In this document: one piece after another, positions 34,456-43,511 of the stretch | Position numbering within the stretch: position 1 is the stretch's first letter | How the letters are laid out: each line of letters opens with the position of its first letter | NCBI GenBank assembly: GCA_003427395.1 | Contig: BFEA01000081.1 | Coordinates: forward strand, 723,864 to 785,904 | Origin: Chara braunii | Lineage: Eukaryota; Streptophyta; Charophyceae; Charales; Characeae | DNA length: 62,041 bases | Direction: 5' to 3' | Translations under genes and position numbers: made by a program | Notes under the pieces: generated by a model | The model's database searches: none | What the model was told of the DNA's origin: nothing | The model's input: only the letters and a program-made list of their open reading frames with translations

Positions 34456-34642
34456 GGCCCGATGGACCACGGATCAGATATTAAACTGATCAGAACAGAT
34501 ACTACACTTTATCTATTTTTAGCCAAAAGGCCGAGAAAGGTATACACGGAGAAAATGACCATGGCCCCTGCGCACGAACGACACGCATGAATCGAGAAAT
34601 AGTCCGAATTTGTAAAGGAAATGAAAAAAAAAAAAAAAAAAA
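34381..34642 (+). pseudogene. U6 snRNA retropseudogene, split by an inserted U2 copy
   Basis: The left part, 34381-34421, begins GTCCTTCGGGACATCCG and runs to the ACAGAGA box (AACGATACAGAGAA). The right part, from about 34542 to 34611, resumes in that box and continues CATGGCCCCTGCGC...GACACGCATGAATCGAGAAATAGTCCGAATTT, the 3' half of U6. A 19-base A tail lies at 34624-34642 instead of a Pol III T-tract terminator, and no TATA or upstream element is seen, so this is a reverse-transcribed copy. An imperfect flanking duplication is suggested by TACCAGAGTTTC (34369-34380) and GACCAGCTTCC (34654-34664). Confidence 0.85.
34425..34543 (-). pseudogene. U2 snRNA retropseudogene (first about 92 nt plus poly(A))
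   Basis: On the minus strand it starts ATACCTTTCTCGGCCTTTTG at 34543, has GTGTAGTATCTGTTC (branch-site pairing GTAGTA intact) and CAGTTTAATATCTGAT, and stops after the stem IIa region (GGGCCACAT, 34452), followed by 27 A (34451-34425). It has a 5-base insertion after GGCTAA. The A tail, 3' truncation and lack of snRNA promoter mark a retropseudogene. It lies inside the ACAGAGA box of the U6 copy, with the near-duplicate ATACAGAGAA / ATACACGGAGAA on its two sides as the probable target duplication. Confidence 0.9.
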
Positions 34643-34664
34643 CACAAAAAAAGGACCAGCTTCC

Positions 34665-36042
34665 AATAGTACGGCAAACGGAAAAACACGAAAATGTCAT
34701 TGGCCAATATTCGATGGGATGGCAAAGGGAAAATGAAAATTATGGAATGAACTATTCTAACCGTTCAACAGCTAATTTAACACGGTCGGTTGAAGCCTCG
34801 CCTTCTACTGATTATCCCGAACTACATACATGATTGTGGTCGGTGGAATCTCTCTCTACGTGAACGCCAATGATTTTATTCACTAGCTTACCAGGGGAAA
34901 ATTATACAACCTCCCCGGCGACGAAACCTTTGTAGTTGTTTCCCCCCACCCCAACCGCCACAACCGGGGCAAAAAGTGCCGCAGGCCCCAAAATGACCAG
35001 CACACAAGTTGGTAGCTCCTCGTTGCATTACTATCGGCAACGCCCAACTTCTCTCTTGGTCGTCGCTTGCATGTATGAGGTGCCGCCGGGTTGGTTTCTG
35101 CGTTCAGTCCTAGGTTGACCATATTCACAGCAACGCCCAACTTGGAAGTAAATGTTCATTACGTGAATTGATAACACCAATTTACACGCGCAACTTGAGA
35201 CACAGCTTCCTATCAGCTAACGGTGAAGATCTCCCTTCCCGAACATATCAGCATTCAGCGGACGGTCAGGACTTAGGATCATAGCGCTGGCCTCCTTTCC
35301 GCTTTCTCTATGACAGCCGCATATACATGACGAGTGACGTCGCTCGCCCAACGTTTTCTCTTCAACTCTTCACAGAGGAAAAAAAAAAAAAAAAAAAAAA
35401 AAAAAACGTTCCCCCGGGACAGGGGTAAGTAATGTTGGTACACCATATGTACGGATCTGGCTGTGATGATCAAGAGACTTGGCTCCTGAGGCCGACTTGG
35501 CTCTTGAGGCCGACGTAGTCAGATCGTCAAATCGTAACCATATGTACGGATCTGCTTGCACGGAGGAGGTCTTAGGCCCAGATGTACGGATCCATAACTG
35601 CATTGTTCACACAACTTCACAGTGTATTTTACTTCGTCTGGCCTCTAGCAATGCACAGTATGCCACTTCGTCTCACCTCTGCCAATAAACAGTACAGGTT
35701 CATGCCATTCTTTGAATTTCTTTCAATTTCATCTGCTCTGTTCATTTCCTCGTTCGTTTCAACGAAGGACGGACTCGAACGATTTGCTTCCCTCATTTCC
35801 TTCGTCGGTCAGATTCCTCAATGACTGGCCACTGTATATCGTGGTCTAGTGCACATGTGAGCAGTCGCCAGTGTACATCGTGGGCTATTGCACATATGAG
35901 CAGTGGCCACTATAGATCGTGGGCTATTGCACATGCGAGCGGCAATCGTCGTTAGAGGCAGCAATACCTTTCGAATACTGCCTTAGACTACGAGTGTCAA
36001 AGGCGAAAACGTCGGTCATCGCACATAATAGAGTCCGCTCAT
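34665..36042. repeat. non-coding DNA with minisatellites
   Basis: No gene seen. CATATGTACGGATCTG-type words recur at about 35444, 35540 and 35578; CTTGGCTC(C/T)TGAGGCCGA is tandem at about 35478-35513; a 39-bp unit (core ATCGTGG(G/T)CTA(T/G)TGCACAT) is repeated three times at 35826-35942. A 27-base A run lies at about 35379-35406 with no recognisable RNA before it. Confidence 0.7.
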
Positions 36043-36052
36043 GATGTGACAG

Positions 36053-36337
36053 GGGGTAATTGGTGGTAGGAAGAGCCCATGCCAAAACCTTTCCGGTTTT
36101 GGGCGCCCGAAACTCGGCCGTTTGGTAGTATAGACCTCTTCTACATATGCGCCAGATTCATTATCTGGTAGGGCCCTTGGAGAGACGCGTGGGCCTGTAG
36201 TACCCTACATGGAAGTCATTGGGCCGGACCAAACGGCCGAGTTTCGGGCGCCCAGAACCGAACGTCTCTCCAAGGGCCCTGCCAGATCATGAATCTGGCG
36301 CATAGGTTTTGGCGTCGGCGCTTTCTACCGATTATCC
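36053..36337. mobile_element. MULE-like foldback element with interleaved inverted repeats
   Basis: It is flanked by a direct repeat GATGTGACAG (36043-36052 and 36338-36347; identical for at least 10 bases), a length typical of Mutator-type target duplications. Ends are imperfect inverted repeats (GGGTAATTGG... and ...CCGATTATCC), continuing to GCCAAAACC (36081-36089) / GGTTTTGGC (36305-36313). Inside, block A (36094-36126) pairs with A' (36228-36260, 32 of 33) and block B (36146-36187) pairs with B' (36263-36304, 40 of 42), in the crossed order A-B-A'-B'. No coding frame. Confidence 0.82.
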
Positions 36338-36347
36338 GATGTGACAG

Positions 36348-37084
36348 GGTAGACTGGGTCACTGGGTAGCTGACATTTCCGACCCCCGCACTCTCTCACG
36401 CACCCACGGCTAACATCAAAACAAAGAAGGTCATCATGATCGTGTTATGGATGAGGGGGCACGTATGAAGGAAGACGAAAGGAGGCTGGGGAGGACATGT
36501 TTATGACTGTTGTAGACCGGAGGACGATGTCGAAAAGGAACAATGACACAGAGTACGCGGCTGGAAAAAAGAGGGAGACGGCAGGCAAAGAGGAAGGGTG
36601 GTGACGACCCGTGGGCAAGGAACAGTGGAGTGCCAAAATTCAAAAACCAAATCGACGAGTGTTGCAACAACAGCTGAGTCCCCACGCTCCGTCATCTTGC
36701 ACGTAAACATGTACACGTCAGTGGTGTCGCTACTCTCCCGAGAGAGGTGCCTGTTTCGGCTGAGACTCAGCGCTCTTCCCAGGAACGCAACGCACCCTCG
36801 CCACCGACGCCACGCATGCATGCAAGCAAGCTTCCCAGTTCAACACAGTCATGATGAGGGGGCGTTGAGCTCTGGGGAAGACGGTAGGTCATCTGCTCCC
36901 CGTTAGACAAAACTCGACACAGAGAAAACGAATTTGAAACGACGGCGCCACCAAACGACAGCTACACAGAGGTAGACGTTTTTTGACTGTTTGGTCAGCT
37001 GTGTATTGTTCCCAGCTGTTCAAGACGTAGGGAAAGCATTTGACAATGTCGATCCTTCAGCCAATTCCACGTGTATATATTGAC
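36348..37084. other. non-coding stretch, nothing recognised
   Basis: No coding frame with family resemblance and no RNA gene. Small frames are short and unsupported. Confidence 0.35.
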
Positions 37085-37142
37085 CTCTCTCTCTCTCTCT
37101 CATTGTCGATCCTTACGCCAATTCCACACCTGTATTCATTGA

Positions 37143-37219
<77 letters not shown>

Positions 37220-37272
37220 AACACAGACAATTACACACACACATATTCGCTCACGCGCACGCGCGCGCGCGC
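37085..37272. repeat. microsatellites (CT)n, (CA)n, (CG)n
   Basis: (CT) at 37085-37101 and 37145-37195, (CA) at 37196-37219 and later, and a GCGC-rich run at 37254-37272. ATTGTCGATCCTT(C/A)(A/C)GCCAATTCCAC is duplicated before each CT run (about 37045 and 37102). Confidence 0.95.
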
Positions 37273-37950
37273 AAATGCGCTCTCCCCTTCAAATTCTTAC
37301 ACGATTGCATGAGACGTCATCACCTTGACGGGCGAGGTGCACAGTGGAAGAGCACCAGTGACTACTACCCCACCTTCTTGAAGAGCGCTCTGTACATGAA
37401 CTGGAAACAATCTCCTCTTCACGATCTCCTCCGGACTCCCCCACATCAGTAACCCCACTCACCACGGCCGAGCTGACGAGTTTCCAAGCCTGACGCCGCA
37501 TTTTATACCGTCTCCGCTTTCCCTCCCGCCAGCTTCCGCTCATGCGCGGAAAAAACTGTTTCCCTTCCGCATGGCCCACTCTTCGGTCGTCCCTTTCCCT
37601 CCCCCACCTTCCTATTCCTACTCCCCGCCTCTTCTCCATCCTGCCTCCCAACTCCTTCCCTGATTCCGACTCCCAACGCCTTCCCTGATCCTGACCACGC
37701 CTGCCAGCCACGCTGCGCCTCCTCCTCTTGACCATCGACCAGACTACTACTTCGTCGCGCGGATGACCGCCCTGTATCGAATACCGGCCTTTTTCTCCTT
37801 CTGGGAAATCTGCGGTATGCCCCTCAAAGATGCAATACTTGCATTACGCCCCTGGAAACACTGGCCTTGCCCCGCTGCGAAAAACGCCCGGCGTTGCTTG
37901 GACTCATATCTGTGCATGATGCCCCTCCCGGCACCAGTCAAACTTTTCAA
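37273..37950. other. non-coding stretch, nothing recognised
   Basis: A minus-strand Arg/Gly-rich frame (37735-37289) has the composition of purine-rich DNA and no family resemblance. I do not call it a gene. Confidence 0.35.
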
Positions 37951-38061
37951 TGTACCCAAAATGGGTCCCCGTTACGAACCTGGACAGGCTGTCCTACAAC
38001 CATACCGGCAATGTTCTTCTTTGGCCATGCCCCTGTACGGTTGGAGGCCACCTGTGGCCCC

Positions 38062-38093
<32 letters not shown>

Positions 38094-38204
38094 GATGTAC
38101 CCAAAATGGGTCCCCGTTACGAACCTGGACAGGCTGCCCTACAACCATACCGGCACTGTTCTTCTTTGGCCATGGCCCTGCACCATTGGAGGCCACCTGT
38201 GGCC

Positions 38205-38240
<36 letters not shown>
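37951..38240 (+). repeat. 145-bp tandem duplication including its (CT)n tail
   Basis: A unit starting TGTACCCAAAATGGGTCCCC occurs at 37951 and 38096, each ending with a CT run. The copies differ by only a few substitutions, so the duplication is recent. Confidence 0.9.
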
Positions 38241-38245
<5 letters not shown>

Positions 38246-38379
38246 CTTTTTTTTCCCTTCATTATGCTATATTCTTCTTCTTGTTTTTTTTTGTTTTTTT
38301 TTTTTGAAAGCTATGTTCTTCTCTCAATTTCACCTCACATTACCTACCTACCACTACTCCTAATTGTAGGCATACGGGA

Positions 38380-38680
38380 ACCCCGTAGCAGCCAGAAGTT
38401 CCCAGAACCATGCCGAGGCTCCTCCCGACCTGCAGGTGGGCGATACCGGCTAGGGGACAGCCAGTAGCATCAGGGACCATGCCAACAGGACCAATCCCTG
38501 TGCCTCCCCTACGAACATCAGAAGACTGTGCTCAATGCCAATGGGGGGATCCAGTGGTCTATCTCTAGGTGGCGGGCGCCAAGCATGCCCAGGAAGGTAC
38601 ATGAGGCGAATGGGGATTGAACCCACGACCTCCTGAATGCCACATGCGTGCCTTACCAACTGAGTTAGGCCGCTGGATTA
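38380..38680 (-). mobile_element. tRNA-derived SINE-like element
   Basis: On the minus strand an A-box-like TAACTCAGTTGG (38667-38656) is followed about 33 bases on by a B-box-like GTTCAATCC (38623-38614), in tRNA order, with GAGGTCGTGG before the B box. The acceptor and anticodon arms do not pair, so it is not a tRNA gene but the Pol III head of a SINE. The body would extend to about 38380. No A tail or target duplication was found, so the far end is approximate. Confidence 0.6.
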
Positions 38681-39764
38681 TATTCTTCTCTCATTTTCAC
38701 CTTTCTATTTTATTTTTATTTTTTCCCCGAAGTCGCACTTTTATTAGCCGAGCCCAGTGCCCAAGGCAATTACATAATGACGATAGTCAAAAACAGGGAC
38801 GACAGGTTGTCCTGCCCACCAGAAGCTCGGAGCCCCATCCCTGCATACACTGTCTCCGCACTCTTTACCCTAATGCGGCACCAGCCCTGCTACGAAAGCA
38901 GTCTCCATTCCCACCTACAGCCAACCCACGTGCAATCTCTTTTCCAACCTACAGCCAACCCTGGTACAACACCCAACACTGTGACGAACCACTTTCTGTA
39001 ACGCGCGATTTTCTGCGCGGTTGCAACGAGGGGTCCTAAGCTGGGAAGATTGGGCCAATTACGGGAGATCGGGATCTGTGGAGAATTGCATCAGTGTCCT
39101 CGCTTTTTCATCCTTTTTCGAATGGCCAAGCACGGGGTCGGGTGTGTCTTCGGACGGCCGGTGGATTGATTGGTCGGATGGTTGTTTGGTGCGACGCCAC
39201 GCGCGCGCGCGATCAATAAATGTCGACGTCGTTTCTTTCGGTTCGGTTTCGATCTTTTTAGGCGCGGACATCGCACGGGAAATTGCTTCGTTCTTTTTTG
39301 AAATTCCTCTTGAATCTTTTTCGAATTTTGTCGAGCCTCCAATGGCTCTCGGAATTTCGGACTTTCCTTCTGGAATTCGTGCTTTTTTGCTTTTTCGCAT
39401 TAGATAGGAATTTAGGAATTCAGTAATTAGGATTTTTCCAGCCGCGCGGCGCCTTTTGTTTATGCGCTTCTTCATGCGGCTGCAACGGTACTCTGATTAG
39501 TGGGCGCCCTTAATCGTATGTGTAACTGTAATTTTGGGCGGGCGCCATTGTAACTGTATCTCTTTTCTTGCACTTCGTCTCTCCCGCCCTCCCTCTCTTT
39601 CTTTTGCTGAAATTTTGTAAGCCGCGGCTTGCATGCTCGGATCGATGCGTGGAGAAGGGTTACGTCCCCCACGCCGCGGCCGATCATGCAGAACGCAGGC
39701 GTTCCCTCTCTAATCTTCACTCTAAGTCTTAGTAACTCCATGTTTTTCGCGCATGCATGCACGC

Positions 39765-39771
39765 TATAAAT
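39765..39771 (+). promoter_or_regulatory. LTR-B TATA box
   Basis: TATAAAT in the conserved context GCATGCACGCTATAAATTTC, same position in the LTR as 18280 in LTR-A. Confidence 0.72.
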
Positions 39772-40500
39772 TTCGGCTACGCGATTAGTCAGCTCTCTTA
39801 ACCCGTCATTGGAAGTTCGGGGTTGCGCGATCAGGAAGGGTCGGCACACGAGCAAAGTAAGAGGTGAGTAGAGTTGGAGTTGGGCGACCCGACGGGCTGG
39901 TGCCAAACGCGCGGGATTGACGTGGGCCACGACGGACTGTGGGCACGGGCGAATCCGACGGGTGCGGGAGGACTAAGCGGGGTGACAACTTCGTGGGTTG
40001 GTGCGTGACGACGGACTGTCCGCATCGGAGGGGGAGAGAGAGAGGAGAAGGGAGTTGAGGTTGATGGACGTGGATTTGCTGTTTCTTTGTCTCTTCTCCC
40101 TCTCCATCTGTGTACATACATTTTGATTGCGGCTCCGGGTGGTTCGCCCGTTCTTATCTTCATTTCGGCTCTCTGGAATCTGGACTTGGGTTTTTGCTCA
40201 TACCTATCCTTGCGATGGCATTGTGTGTATGATTGTCGAATGTATGGATGCATGAATGTTATGTCTGCTCGCCTATCTTTTTGCGGAGAATCCCTGCCCT
40301 TGCTTTTTGTTTGTGCCGAATCTTTGCTTGCACCGGATGCAGCGATAGATGGGATAAGAATTTGGCCCCGATATCGATTTTGTTCTCGTTTTTGCTTGTC
40401 CCACGATGAGGTTGTGGTATGGTTGCATCTTGCATAGCCGAAACTTACGAAGCAATTAGGCGATCCGAAGTCCGGACCCGCGAGCGCCGCACGAGAACAC

Positions 40501-40534
40501 GTGTAAACGCGATCCAAGTTGCGCCCTTACACGC
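40501..40534 (+). promoter_or_regulatory. conserved leader hairpin in LTR-B
   Basis: CGTGTAA (40501-40507) pairs with TTACACG (40528-40534), about 155 bases before the ORF W start. LTR-A has GTGTAAATG (18994-19002) with CATTTACAC (19017-19025) and LTR-C a longer 11-bp stem, so pairing is kept while sequence changes. Confidence 0.55.
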
Positions 40535-40688
40535 ATTCCCGTGCGTCGATTCGCTCACCCCGAAAGGAATCATCGGCGGAACCATAATCCCGTACGAGCA
40601 CGCTGAGGCGCCACCAAGTCGGCCTGTCCTATAGGTGCTCGTGCGCGGTGACGATATCTTCCCGCGCTATCCCATCTGCAATGATACC

Positions 40689-41180
40689 ATGACGCGATCT
40701 TGGGGCTCAGACTCGTCCTATGACCCGGACTATTTCACCCCTATAATAAACGAGCTTATAAGGACGCGATACCCTTGTCACACGGAGAATCGGCTATGTC
40801 CACGGGAATTTCACTGTGCCACTACTAGCTACCTTCGGTGCTCCGATTTCCCTTCCCCCGACCACACCTACTACTTCACCCACCCGGGATTCGTTGTGAT
40901 CACCACCAGTTTCCCTCCTTTCCGCCTCCTTCTCCCGTATCATCAACTCAGTGTCGTCCCGTGGCCGGCCATAGCCCCCTATTGGCCCAACACGTTTTGC
41001 GTAAACTGTCGACGCAGCAGCGCACAAAGAACCGCGGAATTTCGAAGGCCCAACCCAACTACGCGGCGGCCTGCACCACGTGGCGGCCTCCGACGGCCTA
41101 ACTTTTCGGGACTTTCTCCACCACGGAGGAATTTTTCCGTAACCCGTCGCCTGCAGTGTCCCGGCCCCTTCGGACTGTGA
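40689..41180 (+). CDS. LTR-encoded protein W (intact copy)
   Basis: ATG 40689 to stop 41180, 163 residues. This start is chosen because four related copies (12596 minus, 19230 plus, 20487 minus, 43296 minus) also begin with MT at the same place. Conserved features: DPDYFTP near the N-terminus; LCPREFHCATTS; a core with PGFVVI, FPPFRLLLPYHQLSVVPW and APYW; a CxxC pair (CVNC); and a basic Arg/Pro tail. The divergent element 2 copy keeps the core and a CIEC pair. No transmembrane segment or known domain is evident. It lies wholly inside the LTR, downstream of the TATA box, so it would be the first long frame on the element RNA. Function unknown; conservation across diverged copies argues for translation. 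Confidence 0.72.
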   Translation: MTRSWGSDSSYDPDYFTPIINELIRTRYPCHTENRLCPREFHCATTSYLRCSDFPSPDHTYYFTHPGFVVITTSFPPFRLLLPYHQLSVVPWPAIAPYWPNTFCVNCRRSSAQRTAEFRRPNPTTRRPAPRGGLRRPNFSGLSPPRRNFSVTRRLQCPGPFGL

Positions 41181-41347
41181 GGCCCTTGTGCGCGTACACC
41201 CCCCCCCCCCCGTTCGCCTAATTGCGTCCATACCCCTAAGACTCCCCCACTTCCCCCAAAAATCCTTGGCACACCCCTTTTCGCACTTCCAGGCCCACAC
41301 TCCACTCCGATCAGGAAGTCGCGTTGGGCGTGAGGTTGGGCGTCACA

Positions 41348-42428
41348 ACACACATGAAGTAAAAATCACCGATTCCAGATGACTGGAGTCCCCAGTCTCC
41401 ATACTCCTTACCCTAACACGGCACCAGCCCTACGACGAAAACAATCTCTTTTCCCACCAGCCCTACCACAAAAACAATCTCTATTCCCACCAACAACCAA
41501 CCCACATAGATGACGGGAAAACACGACACATCAAGTGAATTTCGTAGCACCAAGCACAACCTGTCCAGAGAATCGAAGACTCCCCCACACAACTCCCAAC
41601 ACAAGGCTGTCACGGGTGTCCATGTATTTCCATGTCATTACCCCGCCACGAACCAACCGCAGGCAACAAAACAAATTAGGGTCGCCCACCTATCTTAATT
41701 CCAATGCGTTCGTATTTCAAGCCCGGCATCGTAGAAAATACCACCCGCACACCCCATCTCCCACCGAGCATCAAACTAGGCAGCAGCAACAGAGTGAAAT
41801 AGGGTTGCCCAACTATGAAATCAAAAGCCATTTTGTTCGAGCAAGGTATATCTAACCAAACACCAACATCGACCCAAGAACAGGCATGTCAATGCCCCAA
41901 ATACCCAGTAGCCATGGAAAGGACACACAGCGGCACACATCGAAAAGGGAAATCCTACTCACATAGACTAAAATACGGAAAGGGGAATCCTACCAAATAC
42001 GGTAAGGGGAATCCTACCAAGTACATAAGCTAAAACAGGGAATAGCAAAAAGAGAAGGGAAATCCTTCAAAACACATAGGCCAAAACACATAAGGTAAAA
42101 TAAGAAAATCCTACAAAACATCTAGACCAAAGCATGAAAGGAAAAATCCTGCAAAACACATAACCTAAGATAGGAAATAATCGACACGCAGGAGAACTCA
42201 AAGCATTCCAACTCGAAAAGAAAACACTGAGTCGACAAAACAGGCAATTATTTCGGAAATATCCCTAAAACTAGTCGACGAAACAGACAATTACAGAGAT
42301 ATCCCTAAAACTACACTTAGCCCTCAAACGATGCATACCAAACACACTGCGTTCCTCTCGAGAGGATCTTCAATCGTCAACTTTAGGCGAAAACATCTCC
42401 AACCAGAAGACCTCCAACAAAACTTCAC
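41348..42428. repeat. A-rich degenerate minisatellite region
   Basis: ACGACGAAAACAATCTCTTTTCCCACC-type units are duplicated at about 41430-41500. From 41945 to 42180 a unit of about 42-50 bases with GGGAATCCTAC(C/A)AAA and CATAAGCTAAAA words recurs about five times. Another pair (AATTAT/AATTACAGATATCCCTAAAACTA) is at about 42225-42315. No gene seen. Confidence 0.7.
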
Positions 42429-42430
42429 TA

Positions 42431-42535
42431 CAGTCTTCCCCTGAATACAACGTACGGTCATTATAGCTGAATTTAAACTGAAAGATGCCCCAAATTCAGC
42501 TATGACGACCGTACGTTGTGTTCGGGGGAAGACTG
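42431..42535. mobile_element. 105-bp MITE with CAGT ends and TA target duplication
   Basis: Arms of 44 bases (42431-42474 and 42492-42535) pair at 40 of 44 positions around a 17-base loop. The ends are CAGTCTTCCCC and its complement, flanked on both sides by TA (42429-42430 and 42536-42537). TA duplication and a CAGT start fit a Tc1/mariner-type MITE. All four mismatches are transitions. It lies 20 bases from LTR-C. Confidence 0.85.
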
Positions 42536-42945
42536 TAGCCCAATCCTCTTCATGCTGTGATGCCCAGCCTCACGCCCAGCACAACTTCCTGATCGAAGTG
42601 GGATGTGGGCCTGGAAGTGCGAAAAGGGGTGTGCCAAGGATTTTTGGGAAAGTGGGGGTGGAGTCCCAGGTCAGAACTAAGATCTCCTGTGGCAAGGTTC
42701 TAGGGGCATGGGGGCAATAAGGCTGAGGGAAAGTTCCTTCCGGTCTGTTGGCGTTTATGTCGGGCAGCATAAGGCAGATGGCATGCGCGGTGTATTCAGG
42801 GTCGTCCGGTCCGTCTGTTTTGGGGGCGGCGGTTCGAGGAGGGGTCTGCCCGGGATGGCTGAGGTGCTGATGAGACGAGCCTTTGGGGGCCGCCACGTGG
42901 CGTCTGTCGTCGCGTGTTTGGGTTAGGCCTTCTATTTTCGGGGGC

Positions 42946-43296
42946 TCATCGGTTGCCACGTTGCCGACAGTTTCCGCAGGGCGTGCGGGGCCAGTACTCG
43001 GCAATGGAATTCCACAGGACAACTGTGAGCTGGTGATACGGGAGAAGGAGGCGGAAGGGAGGGAAGTTGGTAGCGATAACGACGAAGTCGGGGGATATGA
43101 AGTAGTGCGAGTTATCCGAAGTGGGAAAATCGGGACACCTCAGGTCGCTGGTCGTAGCACAGTGAAACTCCCTAGGGCACAATTGATTCTCCGTTAGGCA
43201 GGGGAATTTCAGGCGTCTCTGTCTGAGACACTCTCTCACCCAAGGGTCGAAATACTCCGGGTCCCACGACGAATCTGAGTCTCTCAAATACGTCAT
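42946..43296 (-). pseudogene. LTR-encoded ORF W, copy in LTR-C (truncated by a stop)
   Basis: ATG 43296, 116 residues, with WDPEYFDPW, LCPREFHCATTS, PDFVVIATNFPPFRLLL, YHQLTVV and CGNCRQRG, then a stop where other copies continue with the basic tail. The tail sequence is still present downstream. Either a shorter functional version or a decayed copy. Confidence 0.68.
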
Positions 43297-43466
43297 CTTG
43301 TCATCGCGGTGTGATGGAACTCTCCCGCACGCATCTAACCGGCAAGGGGGATTTTCCGATGTGATATCGGAATTCCCTTCCGTTTGGGTGCGTAGGGGGA
43401 AAATTCTCCCCGCCTACCCGATATCGACGGTGTCAAGCTTGCCAATGGTTACGAAGCGGCGCGCGT

Positions 43467-43511
43467 GGATGCGTGTAGGCTGCGCAGATCAGATCGCGCT
43501 TACACGCATCC
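43467..43511 (-). promoter_or_regulatory. conserved leader hairpin in LTR-C
   Basis: GGATGCGTGTA (43467-43477) is perfectly complementary to 43501-43511, with an inner GCGC/GCGC pairing in the 23-base loop. Equivalent hairpins occur in LTR-A and LTR-B. Confidence 0.6.

Larger units (their letters stand above)
38980..41347 (+). mobile_element. solo LTR-B of the Ty3/gypsy family (2368 bp)
   Basis: Begins TGTGACG at 38980 and ends CGTCACA at 41347. The 4 bases before it (ACAC, 38976-38979) equal the 4 bases after it (41348-41351), a target duplication. No internal region follows, so it is a solo LTR. It contains TATA box, leader hairpin and an intact ORF W. The DNA on the two sides shares a related A/C-rich repeat (about 38855-38960 and 41395-41510). 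Confidence 0.92.

Noticed and set aside
35340-35406. A27 run as the tail of another snRNA pseudogene
   Set aside because: The preceding sequence does not match U1, U2, U4, U5 or U6 as far as I can recall them.
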